Below, piece after piece: positions 12,878 through 26,132 of a stretch of DNA of 64,000 nt. Made by a program: the position numbers and the translations under genes. This DNA comes from Ophthalmolycus amberensis (taxonomy: Eukaryota; Chordata; Actinopteri; Perciformes; Zoarcidae), in assembly GCA_024529925.1 (NCBI GenBank), contig JAFEUB010001554.1, forward strand, positions 55,001-119,000, read 5' to 3'. The notes under the pieces were generated by a model that saw only the letters and a program-made list of their open reading frames with translations, had not been told where the DNA came from and searched no databases. Position 1 is the stretch's first letter; every line of letters starts with the position of its first letter.

Positions 12878-14225
12878 AGGATATTTGTTATTGGGATGCA
12901 ATAAGTACTTTATGTTAAATAAACAATAAGTTAAAGGAAACATAAACATGTCCACGGCAGGGCCTGCTGTCACTCAGCCAACAAGAGCTGTGGACCGGCT
13001 CTGTCGTTCCCACAATACAAGAGTCGGTCCTGATGAAACCCTACAGTAAACCTCTTCATGTCCAGACCAAACAAAAGCCTTTTGTGCAGGCGAAAGCTTG
13101 CAACCACTTCAATACTACTGCACACTGGACAGGAGGGGGGGGGGGGGGGGGCTGATCACATGGTTGAGGAAGTGTCTTTAGTCGGAAATGAATGAAAGTT
13201 AAGTCAGCACCACGCTTGAATGGACCAGGTAACCCGTAGAGGGGCCAAAACGGATTATTACATCGTTCATGAAATGATAAATGTCATTATGAATTGATAT
13301 GAGTTTTGCACCGTCTCTGTGTTAAATTGATGTTCTGTCATGCCTGTGGTGTAATTACTTCACCCTGCTGGAAAAAAAAATGTCCGCATTTTGAAACCTA
13401 AATGTTGGCAGGTGTTCAAGAGCAGGAATCATTTCACCTAAATATGGTTGGCACACTACACCCATGTTTTAGTTTATGTTTTGGCTTAAAGTTTGGCTTA
13501 GTATCAGCACTGGACAGCAAACAGCTCTCAGCTGAAGAGGTAATTGAACGTGCACTGAGTGGATTCAGTGGTTGGACTTATTGGTAAGGAGCGGTCATTT
13601 ATGAGAACAATGTAAAAGCAGTAGTTTAAAAAAAAAAAATCACACTTCTATCTCTACTCTCTACTCCGTAGTCCCAAAATAAAAGAATGAGAAACCTCTT
13701 TCAGAAGAAAAGGGAAGCAAAAAGCGACAAAAGTCACAAAGAAGAGCCTTCAGAGAAGAGGAAGGAATTGAAGAGAAGACAAATGTGATATTGCTGAAGT
13801 CGTGCTTCTGAGAAACGATGCAGAGTGTCACAGAAATAAAGACAACGTTACGTTCACGCCAGGGATGTTTAAAAAACAACAGCGACACAATCGCTGAAGA
13901 CAAAAAGAGTTTACAAAGGGAACACCTTTAAATGTCGGTGTTAAATTCTGCTATTTCTGGACCGTTTTGTCTGCAAGAAACGGGAATGAGAACTTCCTTA
14001 AGTACCCAAATCACAATAAACAAATAGAAAACAATCTCTTGCTTTCTCTAAGTCTGGAAGTTACACACACACACGTCAAAGACAATCTAGTAAAAGCAGA
14101 ATAAAAGCGTAGAACATGCGAGGAGCAATTTAGAGCTCCAGTCTATCTCTGATACAAACCACACAATCACCATGGAGGAGGTCATTGTTTGTACTCGTTA
14201 GACGGTTTGTATTCAGCTGTGGGTC

Positions 14226-14260
<35 letters not shown>

Positions 14261-15117
14261 GGGTTTCTGTGAGAACTATGGACCGAGCATGAACTATGGA
14301 TTTGTGGAGGCTGGGATCCATTGCGGATTTGGCCTTTTGACCCGATCACTGAGTTATGTATTATTTTTGCACAGCTGCTTCTGTAATTTCTGCTTTCGGT
14401 AAAGCGGAAGAGGAGCGCAGGGAGAAGAGAGGAGAAGAAGGATGGAGTCAGTCGCCACTGCTTCTATGCAAACCCATCCAGTGAAAAAACTTCCCGCTGT
14501 CCGACACTTTGGGTTAAGAGAAGCTCAAAATGTTCACATGGCACTTTAAACCGATGGGTGAATTTGTTCCGTTCCATTTATCGTCGAGGTCAACGGCCCC
14601 CACAACACAGAGCCTGGAAATTCTGGCCAAAATTACTGCCGGAGATACAAACATATCTTTAAAAACAGAATGTTTAAACCGAGCTGACTGCACTGAACCA
14701 CCATTGTCCCCGTCTGAATGGGTGGCTTTCAGCTGTGCAGCTCCACTTACTGGTGACTGAGAGCAACGGTGTCAGCCCGGCTGTGATACCCAGACATCAC
14801 CTCCCCGTTCAAAGCTTATTAAAAAAGGCCACAAACGCTAAAGAAACAACCTTGAAGTGATCGGGCGGGTTGCAAACAGCAGTGTGCCGAGCTATTAACC
14901 TCATGTGCAGCGCTTGTAAAGACTCATGAAGAGAATCATGTGTGGCGGCGTTGGGAACAATGAGGATTTGCCCAGCGATGCTCCGGATGCGCTGGGTCGC
15001 TCCTTTTCTCTCCTGAGATCCGGCGAACGGAGGCGAGATCGGGGATTGTTGCTGCGCGCGCTCTGCTTCTACCACCTACCTGTTGCACATTTCCCTTTTG
15101 GCAGTCAGTCACAAGAT

Positions 15118-15125
15118 ACACACAC

Positions 15126-15159
<34 letters not shown>
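15118..15159. repeat. (CA)n microsatellite
   Basis: A CA run with one GGA interruption. Confidence 0.9.
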
Positions 15160-15161
<2 letters not shown>

Positions 15162-15280
15162 TACCCCACAGAGCTGTGACAGGGAGAAGAAAGGAGGAGG
15201 AAGGTTGATAAAAACACTTAGGGCTGTCTCGGGTTTGACAGGGTGAGTTAAACACACCAAGAGCAGATCCCTCCTCATGT

Positions 15281-15281
<1 letters not shown>

Positions 15282-15326
<45 letters not shown>
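15282..15326. repeat. (CA)n microsatellite
   Basis: A pure CA run of 45 bp. Confidence 0.95.
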
Positions 15327-15328
<2 letters not shown>

Positions 15329-17002
15329 ATGTCTCTATTCATTTAGACTGTCACACTCCCACACCCCCAAGAGATCTCACTTCCTCTGTCAGCCGGCTAA
15401 ATTACAGCTCTCCTTCTCCCCGTCTATCTCTCTTGTCCTGTCTTTCTGTCTCTCACCTCCGCCTGAGAGACAGACAGCAGCAAAGATGCACGTTTGGCAC
15501 GTTGTTGGCCGCCGTCTTGCCGCCTCTCCGGCTCCGACACAACAACAACAACAACAACGGTTGTCTGAAGACGTCTGGGTCGACCAGAAGCGCTCCTTAA
15601 TGTTTTAACGTGATTAAATGTTCAGAGTGAAAACAACGACATTAGGGAGAGAAATATAATGTGTGGGTCAGCGGCTCGGCCTGCCCTCTGGAGACAGACG
15701 AGCACTGTCTCGTGGTTCCGTTTTTGACTCGCGCCAAAGTCAGCTCAGCTGGTTCAGCTGCTGAACGTATCGCTGTGGACAATCCGAACACAACTCACCT
15801 GACTGTCAGCCAACAAATTAGCCAAAAAATGGCAACAACAACTTTGCTTTCCATGCCAAATATAATGAAGGCCTTTAACTGTCTCATTAGGGGGGGGGGG
15901 AACACTCTGGAAACGGAGGGAAATTATTCGGGCATGCTGGTGGGGCTAGATGACAAGGTGCAAGTGGAATTTTCACTTTGTCAACATGCCATCATGTTAA
16001 ATGCTAAATGCTCACAATCATGGGAACGTCATTAGTTTTGCAGCAGTTTGGCCAATTAGCCATACTTCCATGCTATTTAGTATGCTCTAATATATAGATT
16101 CAGTATGTCCTCATCCATAGTGTGTCCAATGTGTGCCAAAAACACCAGGATGTCCAACTGCATCCGGTCGCGTTTTGCAGTGTGCAAGCCAGCATTGCTT
16201 TTCTGGCGATTCTGTGCAGAGGGTCAAAGTTCAAGATGCAATGTTATATGGAAGTAGTATGCCCCCAATTGAATGCATGCTGCATGCAACAGTATGTGCT
16301 TTGTAAGGGCTGCAGTATGTCACAAAAGTAGAAAGAAAAAGCATGCGATCTGGATCACAGCTTTGGACCTGATGATGGTGCTCGATGAAGGGATAACCAA
16401 ATGTATTACGATTCATTCTGAGGCTGACTGTCAATCCATCCAGTATGTGGCGATGTTTCAGATCCACCGTATATATTTCTTAATTCAAACAATTAGATCA
16501 TAAGGGACAATGTCTCACACCTCCATCAGTAGTTGGTCTTGAATGTACAGATGTGCTGCGGTCTACACCGGACAGGTTCTACGTGTAAATGTGACCCAAA
16601 AGGTTCTGTTTTCTTCACTTCTACAAAAGGAGTTTGGAGCTGTGACAGATCCAGTAGCTGCTGTGCTGCCTTCAATACTCAAAGCAGACAATAGGTTGTA
16701 CTCAAAAGCTTCTTCAAGGTGTAACTCACGATATCTCACTCTAGTTTATACATTAAACAGAAAAATCGGTGTAAAGCCAAAGCTAAGTGAGAGAAATAAG
16801 AAGCCGGAGCGATCCGGGCCAATCAGGTTCAGACTGAGAATCGATGCATTATGGGACAAAGTGGCAGATCAACACAGCTCAAATGAAATGCATCTGATGG
16901 ATTCAAACATTAACAGATGTCTGCAGTTTAACACGACAGTTATTCCTAAAGGCCATTTTGTTATCTGTTTTCATCACATGGGAAACGGCTAATATTTTAT
17001 AC

Positions 17003-17059
<57 letters not shown>
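17003..17059. repeat. (TA)n microsatellite
   Basis: 57 bp of TA with a single phase break (ATTATA), self-complementary. Confidence 0.95.
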
Positions 17060-17062
<3 letters not shown>

Positions 17063-18511
17063 TTAGGCTCTCTCCCATACACACATACATGTACAGCACA
17101 CCCTGATGTGGAACTAGAGCTTTAATTCCATGTCAGCGTGGTAACAAACACGATTCAAAAGAGATTAATTCCACAAGAGGATTATTCTCCACATTAGAGA
17201 TACTGTAATAGGAAGTAGGAAGGGGGATGGTGGACAACATTTGATCTCACAAACATCTAGCTAATCCCAGGTGTAACACATGTTGGTGTTCAAAAGGCAG
17301 TCGCGTGTGTGTGTGCTTCACCCATGAGCCTTTGTGCTCCGTATGTGTGTTTCCTGCTCTACTTGAAGTGTGTGTTTACTGTGGGTGTGCCGATACCGAT
17401 GCACTCCCGTAGGCCAAAACAGCAGCCGTGCCCTCCGGCCCCTTCCTTGCAGTGATAACCTTGATGTGAGTTTTGCTCGCGTTTATCGGTGACTGACAGA
17501 TCCAGTTCATGAAAGCGCTCACGTGTTGCCGTTGTGAACGTGCAGTGTCAGGCTGGAGAGTGCTCTGTGGTTCTGATCTACGTGTTTCTGGTGGAGAGCC
17601 ACAGAGACCTGGGTGGTTAGCGTGGACCACGGCAGATGACGGCGCTGCATAGAGATCCAGCTGTAGCAACGTGATCAGAAATAGGGCGCAGCTTGGCCCG
17701 CCCATGCCGTTTCGATTGACAGGGGATCTCTGGGAAACAGCTCAGAAATAGCACAATAACTGGAAAATTCCTGCATTAGTATAGATACTGATTTTGACTG
17801 CAAAATTAACATCACAAGAAGCTACTGCACTTAACTACGAAACAAACATTTGCTTCTTCTACATTGCCACTACTTTCTTTGCAACATACTGTTGTTAATA
17901 CTCATGATAACATACATAATTATACTTGTTTTGAGCAGTTTTGGGAGTTTAAACTACAAGATATGCACTCTGTCTCAACACGTTTCAGTGTGTCGCTGTC
18001 TCTCTGTATTGGAGCATGATCTAAAACCACATTAGAGGAAAAAGTTATCGCATATTCTCGATGAAATATAGGCCTAATGAATGCAACTAAAGCCCTGACT
18101 GGCAATTATTTTCATCAGCGATGAATTTTCTAATTATCTTCTCCATAATTGATTATAAAGGAATGTGACTTTAACGCCCACTGAGGCGACGATCAGATCT
18201 GTGCGGGGCCGATGAGGAGACTGCATCGGTCCTGAAATAAATGCATGAATCAAACGTAAATAATATTCTGATATTCGCATTAGTGGCAACCAGCATTAAT
18301 TCAAACCTTAATTTGGTTGAAATGGAAATTCTCTTAAATATATGCCCTACTAATTTGAGATGAACCGTTTATAGCTGTAAAGTAAACATTGTGAATGTTT
18401 ATTTCCTGTTGCAGTGGATGTGACTGACAACACGAAGTAAAGATGGACCCAAGCTGTTGCCTAGCAATGCGATGCCATTGAACCGGTCTACGCACGGTCA
18501 GACTGGCAGGT

Positions 18512-18515
<4 letters not shown>

Positions 18516-18577
<62 letters not shown>
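18516..18577. repeat. (TG)31 microsatellite
   Basis: A pure TG run of 62 bp. Confidence 0.95.
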
Positions 18578-18579
<2 letters not shown>

Positions 18580-19810
18580 GTTGAACCTACATCGATCAAT
18601 CTGTCCACATCAACAAGACTGACGGACCTAAACCACGAGGTCATCCAGGCTTTAAGAAACAGACGCTGACTCGAGTTATGAGTGGATCAACACAAATGTG
18701 CAAACATCCTCTCTCTCTCTCTCAAACTCTCTGGATGAATGCCCTCTGCCTTGATCAGCTCATCGCTGAGACTAAAACACACACACACACACACACATAA
18801 GACTTCTCATCACATGAACAGCATTGTCTGTCTCGGCAGAAGTAATCAAATCAGCACTGTGGCTCTCGCTTGGTTTCTGTCCTTCTCTGCCTCTAATGAG
18901 AGGCTAGGTGCCACTCTGTGCGCTGGTTTTGTTCTCATTCCGCTCTAATGAGGGTCGGACCGCTTGAGTTTCTCCAGGTTAACGTTAAACCCGCAGCAAT
19001 ACAACTTGCATTCCCTTTACACCCACAGTAAACTGCCATATGGTTTGTAACAGATTCAAAACAACTGCAATGGAGAACAATCCCCATGGCTGCCTTACAA
19101 TGGAGCTATATGAGCTACTGAAGCATTGATACTGAAACTGTGGGGCCTCCTGTTGCACAGAGGATGCTGCTGTGTCAACGCCTTTATTGTATTTCTTTTC
19201 CCCCCTTTGGATGTCCTGAAGAAGAGAAACATCGTCCCCTCTTCAGTCATTCCACCATCAAGCATCAGCTCATTTTGCTTTCTGTTCTTTCTTCTGCAAA
19301 ACTTCCACGGAAGCTAAAAAGAAAAGATCTCCCAGCAAAAGCCATCTTGGAAGTCAAGTTCACAGCATCGCGTGAGTGAAACATACGAGGAGGCCTAATA
19401 CCTCTGAGTTCCAGGCTGACTTCAGTCTTTGCGCCACCTTTCAGATCAATCTGCAGTTTTGTTTCACGCAGCCGTTATTCCGACAGAGCTCTGTTGAATT
19501 GAGATGTGGGTGGGAGAGGGTGACTGTGTATTTGTAGTGTGTGTTACGCAATGATGTATTTGTCTGTACGTGTCTATATGTACGACCCCCTCGAACATGA
19601 GATGCCACATCTCAAGGGGTTATCCTTCAATAAAGTCTCTTTCTTACAGCAGTACTGAGGGACCTCTGTATGAAACGGGCTCATGAGAGAGTCGAATATG
19701 TTGCACATGTAGCAATAAATCAACAGCTGTCAATTCATGATACTTTCTCATCTCTTAGCTTATATATTTACTGTTCAATGGTGTTAAAAGGGACTAGAAA
19801 CACACAAAGA

Positions 19811-20396
19811 GATGCCCTAATCAGGTCATTTTCAGCCGATACTAATTGTCGCTCATCGACGAGCCGAAGCAGCCGATACATTGCAGACACCGATTTTTGT
19901 TGTTTTGTTTTGTCATAGCAACTGGTATACAAGGTTCCTGATTGACTTTTTTGGACCATTGTCCCGAAAAAAATAATTTCACCCATCCCAATGTCAGTAA
20001 CTAAAAAAGAAAATCTAAAATGATCGTTTGACAATATCTATTGTTTCATCGACAATTCAAATAATTAGTACATTTGCATTTTTCTTTTAATATATTTGCT
20101 TTGATATAAAAATAACATTTGTACTTTTAGTGATGTATTATAATCTGCTTAGTGCTAGGAAGTTAAACAGGTCATGATTCCCTCTCTAATATCTATTTTA
20201 CATCACTGTGAAAACATCTCCTTCAAACAACTATTATTCTCGCCTAAAACTACATTTTACAAGATTACATTGAACACATCATAATAACGGTACAACTTAC
20301 ATTCCACAAATACACGTTTTGAACCGAATAGAGCTTGAAGGCGATCTGCGACTAGAAGGCATTATTGCCGATCTCCCGATCAATCGGGGCATCCCT
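19811..20396. mobile_element. Degraded hAT-like MITE
   Basis: The left end reads GATGCCCTAATCAGGTC. The reverse complement of the right end reads GGGATGCCCCGATTGATCGG. Between them are CCGATACTAATTG, CAGCCGATAC and GATCTCCCGATCAATCGG, the CCGAT-rich motifs of a common fish hAT MITE group. No clear target duplication remains and the arms are diverged. Confidence 0.5.
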
Positions 20397-21108
20397 ATGA
20401 ATAAATAATGCTACACGATAAATAGAAGGCTTCAAACAGAACACGTGGACGAACGATAAAACATTCATTTTCATGCATGTCCTGTGAAACGTTATCACTG
20501 TTGGATTATGTTTGTGTGCTAATTTGATGAGGTTGTCTGTATTTAATAGTCCACAAGTGTCAACATGTGTCTGAGTGATACTTTCATTTGTTGGTTGCTT
20601 GTTTCCTCTTGCAACAATAAAATGTATCTGGTAGTTGCATGGAAACCAGTGAAGCAGGGACGGAGGTGGAACACTTGACCTTAAAAAGCACAATGTCCCC
20701 ACGTCCACTGTTTCAGAAGGTGGTGGTTAGCACCTGAAGGCACGAGGCAGAAGCCTGCCCTGTAACGTAATGCGAACACGGCTGCGACAGGAAACACACA
20801 CGTCTATGCGTAAACACGAGGTGGCGAGATGTTTGGACGGGCCGACTGCTCCCTCCTCCCTCCCTCCGTCCCTCCCTTCCTCCCGCACGGAACTCGCAGC
20901 GCCGCCTAATCATCGTCATTACAGCTGTTTGAAAAACTGTTTCCAAACAGGCAATCAAAGCCTGTCTCGATAATTAGCGGAGGGGAAGACGTCTTTGTGA
21001 GCGAGCGGCTCCTCTCCCTCCTCCCATTGCCACCAATCTGAGGAACACAAAATCAGATCTGTCTCCTACGAGAACACAACACACAAAAAACCTGCACATG
21101 TGTGATTC

Positions 21109-21112
<4 letters not shown>

Positions 21113-21186
<74 letters not shown>

Positions 21187-21189
21187 CGC
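21113..21189. repeat. (TG)33 joined to (CG)5
   Basis: 66 bp of TG pass into CGCGCGCGCG, giving an unbroken alternating purine-pyrimidine tract of 77 bp. Confidence 0.95.
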
Positions 21190-21900
21190 ACCGGTTGCAC
21201 TTATTGTGCTGCCGAGACAGCTTGACTGAAAACAAACTGACAAAAAACATTTGAAGCAGAAAAAAGAAGAAGAAAAAAGAAGAAAAAAAAAACCGCGCAC
21301 ACACACAACAACCTGTCAAGAGCGAAATGCCTCTAATTTTTCTGTCATCTGCCAGCCGCTTAACAAGACGAGAGCGCTCTGCCCCCACACTCCTTCTTCA
21401 AGCCACGAGAGGCAGAGATGGAGGGAGAAAGAGGGGAGAAGGAGAGGGTGGGAAGAGGCAGACAGAGCATCAGATACGTCGGGTTTTTTTTACCGTCTCA
21501 AATCAGTCGACTCAGTTAACCTTTTCTTTCTCACCGGGTTGTGGTCCTTTTTTCTCTTTCTCCGAAATGGCCCCCTCTCTTCCCTCCGTCAGACGGCGGA
21601 AGAACAAAGTGTATATTTGTAACTATCAGGGGAGGCAGGGTAATAAGCACTTAGCCATTGGCCCCGTCTCCCTCAGACCAAACCTCCAGCTCTCTGCATA
21701 AAGCGCTCTCTCTAAGGGGGGCAATGGTGTTTATAGTTAAGGTCCTGTTCACTTTAATACGGCACATTATGCTGATGCTGCTGTCAGCTAAGATGAGGGT
21801 GCAGGCGGTGTGTGTGTGTGTGTGTGTTCTCAGCATGTCTATTTCTGTGTATGCTGGCTTGTACATTAATTTGTGTGCATGCATGTGTACATTTGTGTGC

Positions 21901-21904
<4 letters not shown>

Positions 21905-21977
<73 letters not shown>
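21905..21977. repeat. (GT)~36 microsatellite
   Basis: A pure GT run of 73 bp, the longest uninterrupted GT tract I noticed in the window. Confidence 0.95.
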
Positions 21978-21982
<5 letters not shown>

Positions 21983-22851
21983 AGCTCGCCTCCTCTTGCT
22001 CCTCCAGCGGAGCTGAGGATCGGTGGAGACAGGCGGATAGATGAAATATTTAACTGTCGTGTGCGTAAAAGAACAACAGATGCTTTGTTCTGCTAATTAG
22101 CACTTTAGCACAGAGAGCAGCTACAGTACAGGTGTGCCTGCGGATGGGATTGTGTAAACATAAAGAAAAGTCCATTTGGAGTCTATAAACAGACGCTGAA
22201 AGGTGGAGATTTTAGGTGGTCAGTTGGTGATTCTCACAGTCTGGCCGACACTTTGCTCCGGACCACGGAATCGTGATCATTTCTGGCGAGAATGCATTTA
22301 CATTTTTGATACTCATTCTTACACTCTGGTAACTTATGAAGAGAGCATTAATGCAATAACCTGACATTCCTGAGTCACCAAAGCTGCATTGCAATATCGG
22401 TTTTAGTCAACCTGAAATGATCACGCAAGAAAGAAATGCACGGAAAAGAAACGTATGACCAAGCTAAAGGTGTACGAACGATTGGACGGGCAGTTGTGGA
22501 ACGACTGCAATCCATTAGCCCGGCACAGCTCGGCCCAGTCCGGTAGTTTTGTCCTTATATAGGGCAGGCCAGTATAACACCCGAGTCAGACGGAGCCACA
22601 GCAAAACATAAATTAAGACGGAGACAGCGGGGGCTAGTCCGAGAAAAACACACAGTGTAAGACTGTCTGCTCCGATTCTGTCACGCAAAACAAAAAGAGA
22701 AAGAGAAAGAGAGCACGCAGGGGCAATGTCATACTGTACACAATGTGGGTCATTATTACACACACACTTTCATATCCTTTTGTTGGTGCCTTTTCTTTTT
22801 AGGAGCCCAGACGTCGCGCTCTAAACAGTGACAGGAGAGGAGGAGGCTTTG

Positions 22852-22853
<2 letters not shown>

Positions 22854-22893
<40 letters not shown>

Positions 22894-22908
22894 GTGTGTG
22901 TGTGTGTG
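22854..22908. repeat. (TG)n microsatellite
   Basis: TG with one CG interruption. Confidence 0.95.
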
Positions 22909-23266
22909 AGACAGGTTGTTGTAGTGCCGTGCCCCCTCCTGTCCCCGTTCTGCCCAGAGATGCTCGTCTCCTCTCCTCTCATCTGACACTTAATCAATGC
23001 ACTGGAAGTAGCCTTTCACACACAATCTAATTATATGGAAATGAAGGGAAACCAGGGGGCTCGATGCTAAGTGCGCGAACACACACACACACACACACGC
23101 ACTCGCACAACAGCAAGTACTCACTGTGACACGGAGAGACGGAGAGCTGTAGGAAAGTAAAGAGAGGGAAGGTTACAGGCAAATGGGGTCTCCGTTAAGT
23201 GCTACTCGTATCAACAATACGGCCGTAACTGTAGTAGGTAAAGAGAGCGCGCAGCTAGCTCTCACT

Positions 23267-23297
<31 letters not shown>

Positions 23298-24111
23298 TGC
23301 TATGTCTCCAACATAAGCCTACATATCATCTCTATCGCCTTGTTATTGGTCCCTATTGGGCTTTGTTTCTGTCCATTTATCAGGCTATGACACATGCGTG
23401 GAGTTGTGATCTTGTGCACGAATGTGTGTGTGTGGTGATGAAGGTGATGCTGTGAGGTAGAGTAGGGTCAGGGTGAACTCGTATTCTAAATCAGGCTTGT
23501 GCGGCCATTAAAGGCGGGACACTGCTCAGGGAATCGTCCATACACCGTGACTGCGCAGCTCTGACCGCCGACTCACAGCGCACCGTCACAGCTCCCCCTC
23601 CTCTCCTCTCGCTGCTGGCTGCGGGAGTCACCGCACGAGGATGCACACAGTGATGTCGGAGAGGTATCACGTCGCAGTGCCGGGCAAAATTTGGGAGTAA
23701 CATGAACATCCTGATCGGCAAAAATGGGGCTTTTTCTGTCAAACATGAAGTTGCTTTAAAGCTTGTAGAGTCCATTCTTGAATTCAGCATACGTCAACGT
23801 CGATTGATAAAGATGCACTTATTAGGTAATTTTTTGTTGTTAACGGATGCGGTGCTTGTGGCGTACAACGTTGCCATGGTTTGCATGCTGTGCATCCACC
23901 GTGTCAGTCCGATTGGGAGCTGTGATTGTAACCGGCAGCACAGTCGGTGTCACAGTGAACACAGTTCACATGAGAGCAACGGATGACTGATATAATGAAC
24001 TTTCTACGGAGAGGCATGTTACAGTATTAAATTGTAATCCATTATATAATGAACACGAACATTTCGCCAAAAGGTCTCCACGCAACTGGATGCTGTATCT
24101 TGGTCATTTCG

Positions 24112-24113
<2 letters not shown>

Positions 24114-24156
<43 letters not shown>
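24114..24156. repeat. (TG)n microsatellite
   Basis: A pure TG run of about 42 bp. Confidence 0.9.
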
Positions 24157-24158
<2 letters not shown>

Positions 24159-24249
24159 TGCATGTCAGAATATGTGAAAGAAAGCGAGACGGAGAAGATC
24201 TTGATTGAGTCAAGCAACCTGACAGCTGTCAGTTGAACCTATTTCAGCT

Positions 24250-24280
<31 letters not shown>

Positions 24281-24423
24281 ATTAGGAGCCATGTTGAGCT
24301 GAGCAGTAGTGAGCTGATTGGGTCACATGTTTACTCCCTGCAGTCACTGTCAGCCACAGACCAACAAGACAGAGGACATCACCTGACACACAGACAAAGA
24401 AACAGGCACACACACACAGATTT

Positions 24424-24424
<1 letters not shown>

Positions 24425-24454
<30 letters not shown>

Positions 24455-24462
24455 GTGATTTT

Positions 24463-24488
<26 letters not shown>
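24425..24488. repeat. Pair of (CA)n microsatellites
   Basis: Two CA runs of about 27-30 bp separated by GTGATTTT. Confidence 0.9.
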
Positions 24489-24494
<6 letters not shown>

Positions 24495-25447
24495 ACGTGC
24501 AGCATACAGTCAGGAGTGCGAGAGCATCTGGCAATACAAACAACGCATATATAACTACAGGTGCAAAGCCTACAAACACACACACAGACAGACGGATGCA
24601 AACACACTTGCACTCAGGCATCCACCCCTGTCACCCTACAGCTCCAGCTGTGTGCCAGGCAATTGGGAGTGTCGGCAGCAGGCGGCAAGACAGTCTGCAA
24701 GTTTGAGGCGTGGAGCAAAAAGAGACTTTTGTAAGAAGATCGCTTCGATTATTTTGGGTGCTTTTTATATGAAATAGGAGATGGCATTTAGGAAAAGTAT
24801 ACTTCACATCAACACATGATCCTTGGGCTGCATTTTAGTACAGGCGATATGAAGTGTTAAACAAAGTGATCAGCGATTTGAAAAGAGGAAGCCAGAGGAC
24901 ACTGGTCGTAGTCCAGCAGTGAGTCACGCTGGGCCACGTCATTAAAAAACAGATCAGAGACAGAGCGGACAAAAGAGAAGAAAGGAGCGACACAGGAAGA
25001 ATCAGGAGGATGTGGGCAGGAGAAAGGACTGGTCATGCTAACAATACAAAAAGAAAAAGACCAAAAGATTTTTAAGAGAGGCCAAGGGATAGACGGAGAC
25101 AAAGTGCTGAAGTGCGTGCGCGTATTCATTATAAAAGTGCTCTGATTGTCTTGGCGTCCTATCAGGTGACATCAAACCCGCGTGCGATCTGGAGGGGGAA
25201 CTACAAAGTGGATCCTGGGGCCGCAGAAAGAAGTCTTTTTGATCGCGCTAATTAAAAGCCATTTTGTTTAAAACAAACAGACACAAGTCTAATTGGCTCT
25301 TTTCCATAAGAAAGGGGTGGATTGTTGAAAGTGGAAGGAAAACGCGTGGCGGAGAGAGGAAGTGTGTGTCTGTGTGTGTGTGTGAGAGGTGGTGGTGGTG
25401 GTGGATCAGACGGAAGCTGTGCTCAGCCTGGCACATGCACCGCATCA

Positions 25448-25480
<33 letters not shown>
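25448..25480. repeat. (CA)n microsatellite
   Basis: A pure CA run of about 32 bp. Confidence 0.9.
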
Positions 25481-25482
<2 letters not shown>

Positions 25483-26082
25483 TGTATTACTGTGTGACCC
25501 ACTATCAGCGCAACTATGCGAGGAGATAACAGGTGGAAAAGACAAATGGGAAAACAAATGCACACAAACATTACAAAGAACACTGCTGTTATGTTATGTT
25601 GAACATATGGTGGAGTTAGAGGGCCCCTAAAGTTATGTCAACTTTCATTCTTCACGTCTTTTTCATTTTTCTTCAAAAGCAGGATGCAGAGACGTTCCTA
25701 TTTCCTTTCAAAACATCCTCCAAAACATTGGAAGAAACTAGAAAAAAACAGACACAGCTCTCTCCTCATAAACCTCATTGGATACATCCAACGAAGTCAA
25801 TAAACACTAAATAAATCCTCACGTTTGTTTAGTTTTCTTTATCACAGTGCATCAAATCCACACACACACACACTGCACGTGTGTCATCTGTACACACACA
25901 CACACACACACACTTACACATGCACACCTGGGGCTGAACAGGGAACAGATTGTCTCCCTCCATCTCTGAGTCATCACATCGCGGCCTGCAGCTCCTCCGG
26001 CTGAGTTCACACTGCTCTGATAAAACTGACTGAAGTAAACTGAGCCGCGCTGGATCGGAGTGGGGGGACAGGTCTGAACTAC

Positions 26083-26132
26083 ACTGGACTGGACTGGACT
26101 GGACTGGACTGGACTGGACTGGACTGGACTGG
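26083..26132. repeat. (ACTGG)10 pentanucleotide array
   Basis: Ten perfect copies of ACTGG in 50 bp, the only pentanucleotide array noticed. Confidence 0.97.

Larger units (their letters stand above)
8276..16990. other. Gene-free stretch
   Basis: Holds CA/TG arrays, a G17 tract at 13135-13151, the possible hAT remnant near 12.5-12.9 kb, and an unexplained non-repetitive block at 10040-10290 with TAATC motifs. No supported gene. Confidence 0.5.

Noticed and set aside
16543..16992. 149-codon plus-strand frame
   Set aside because: Not repeat-based, but no recognisable domain, no splice context and no biased composition. Kept only as possible chance.
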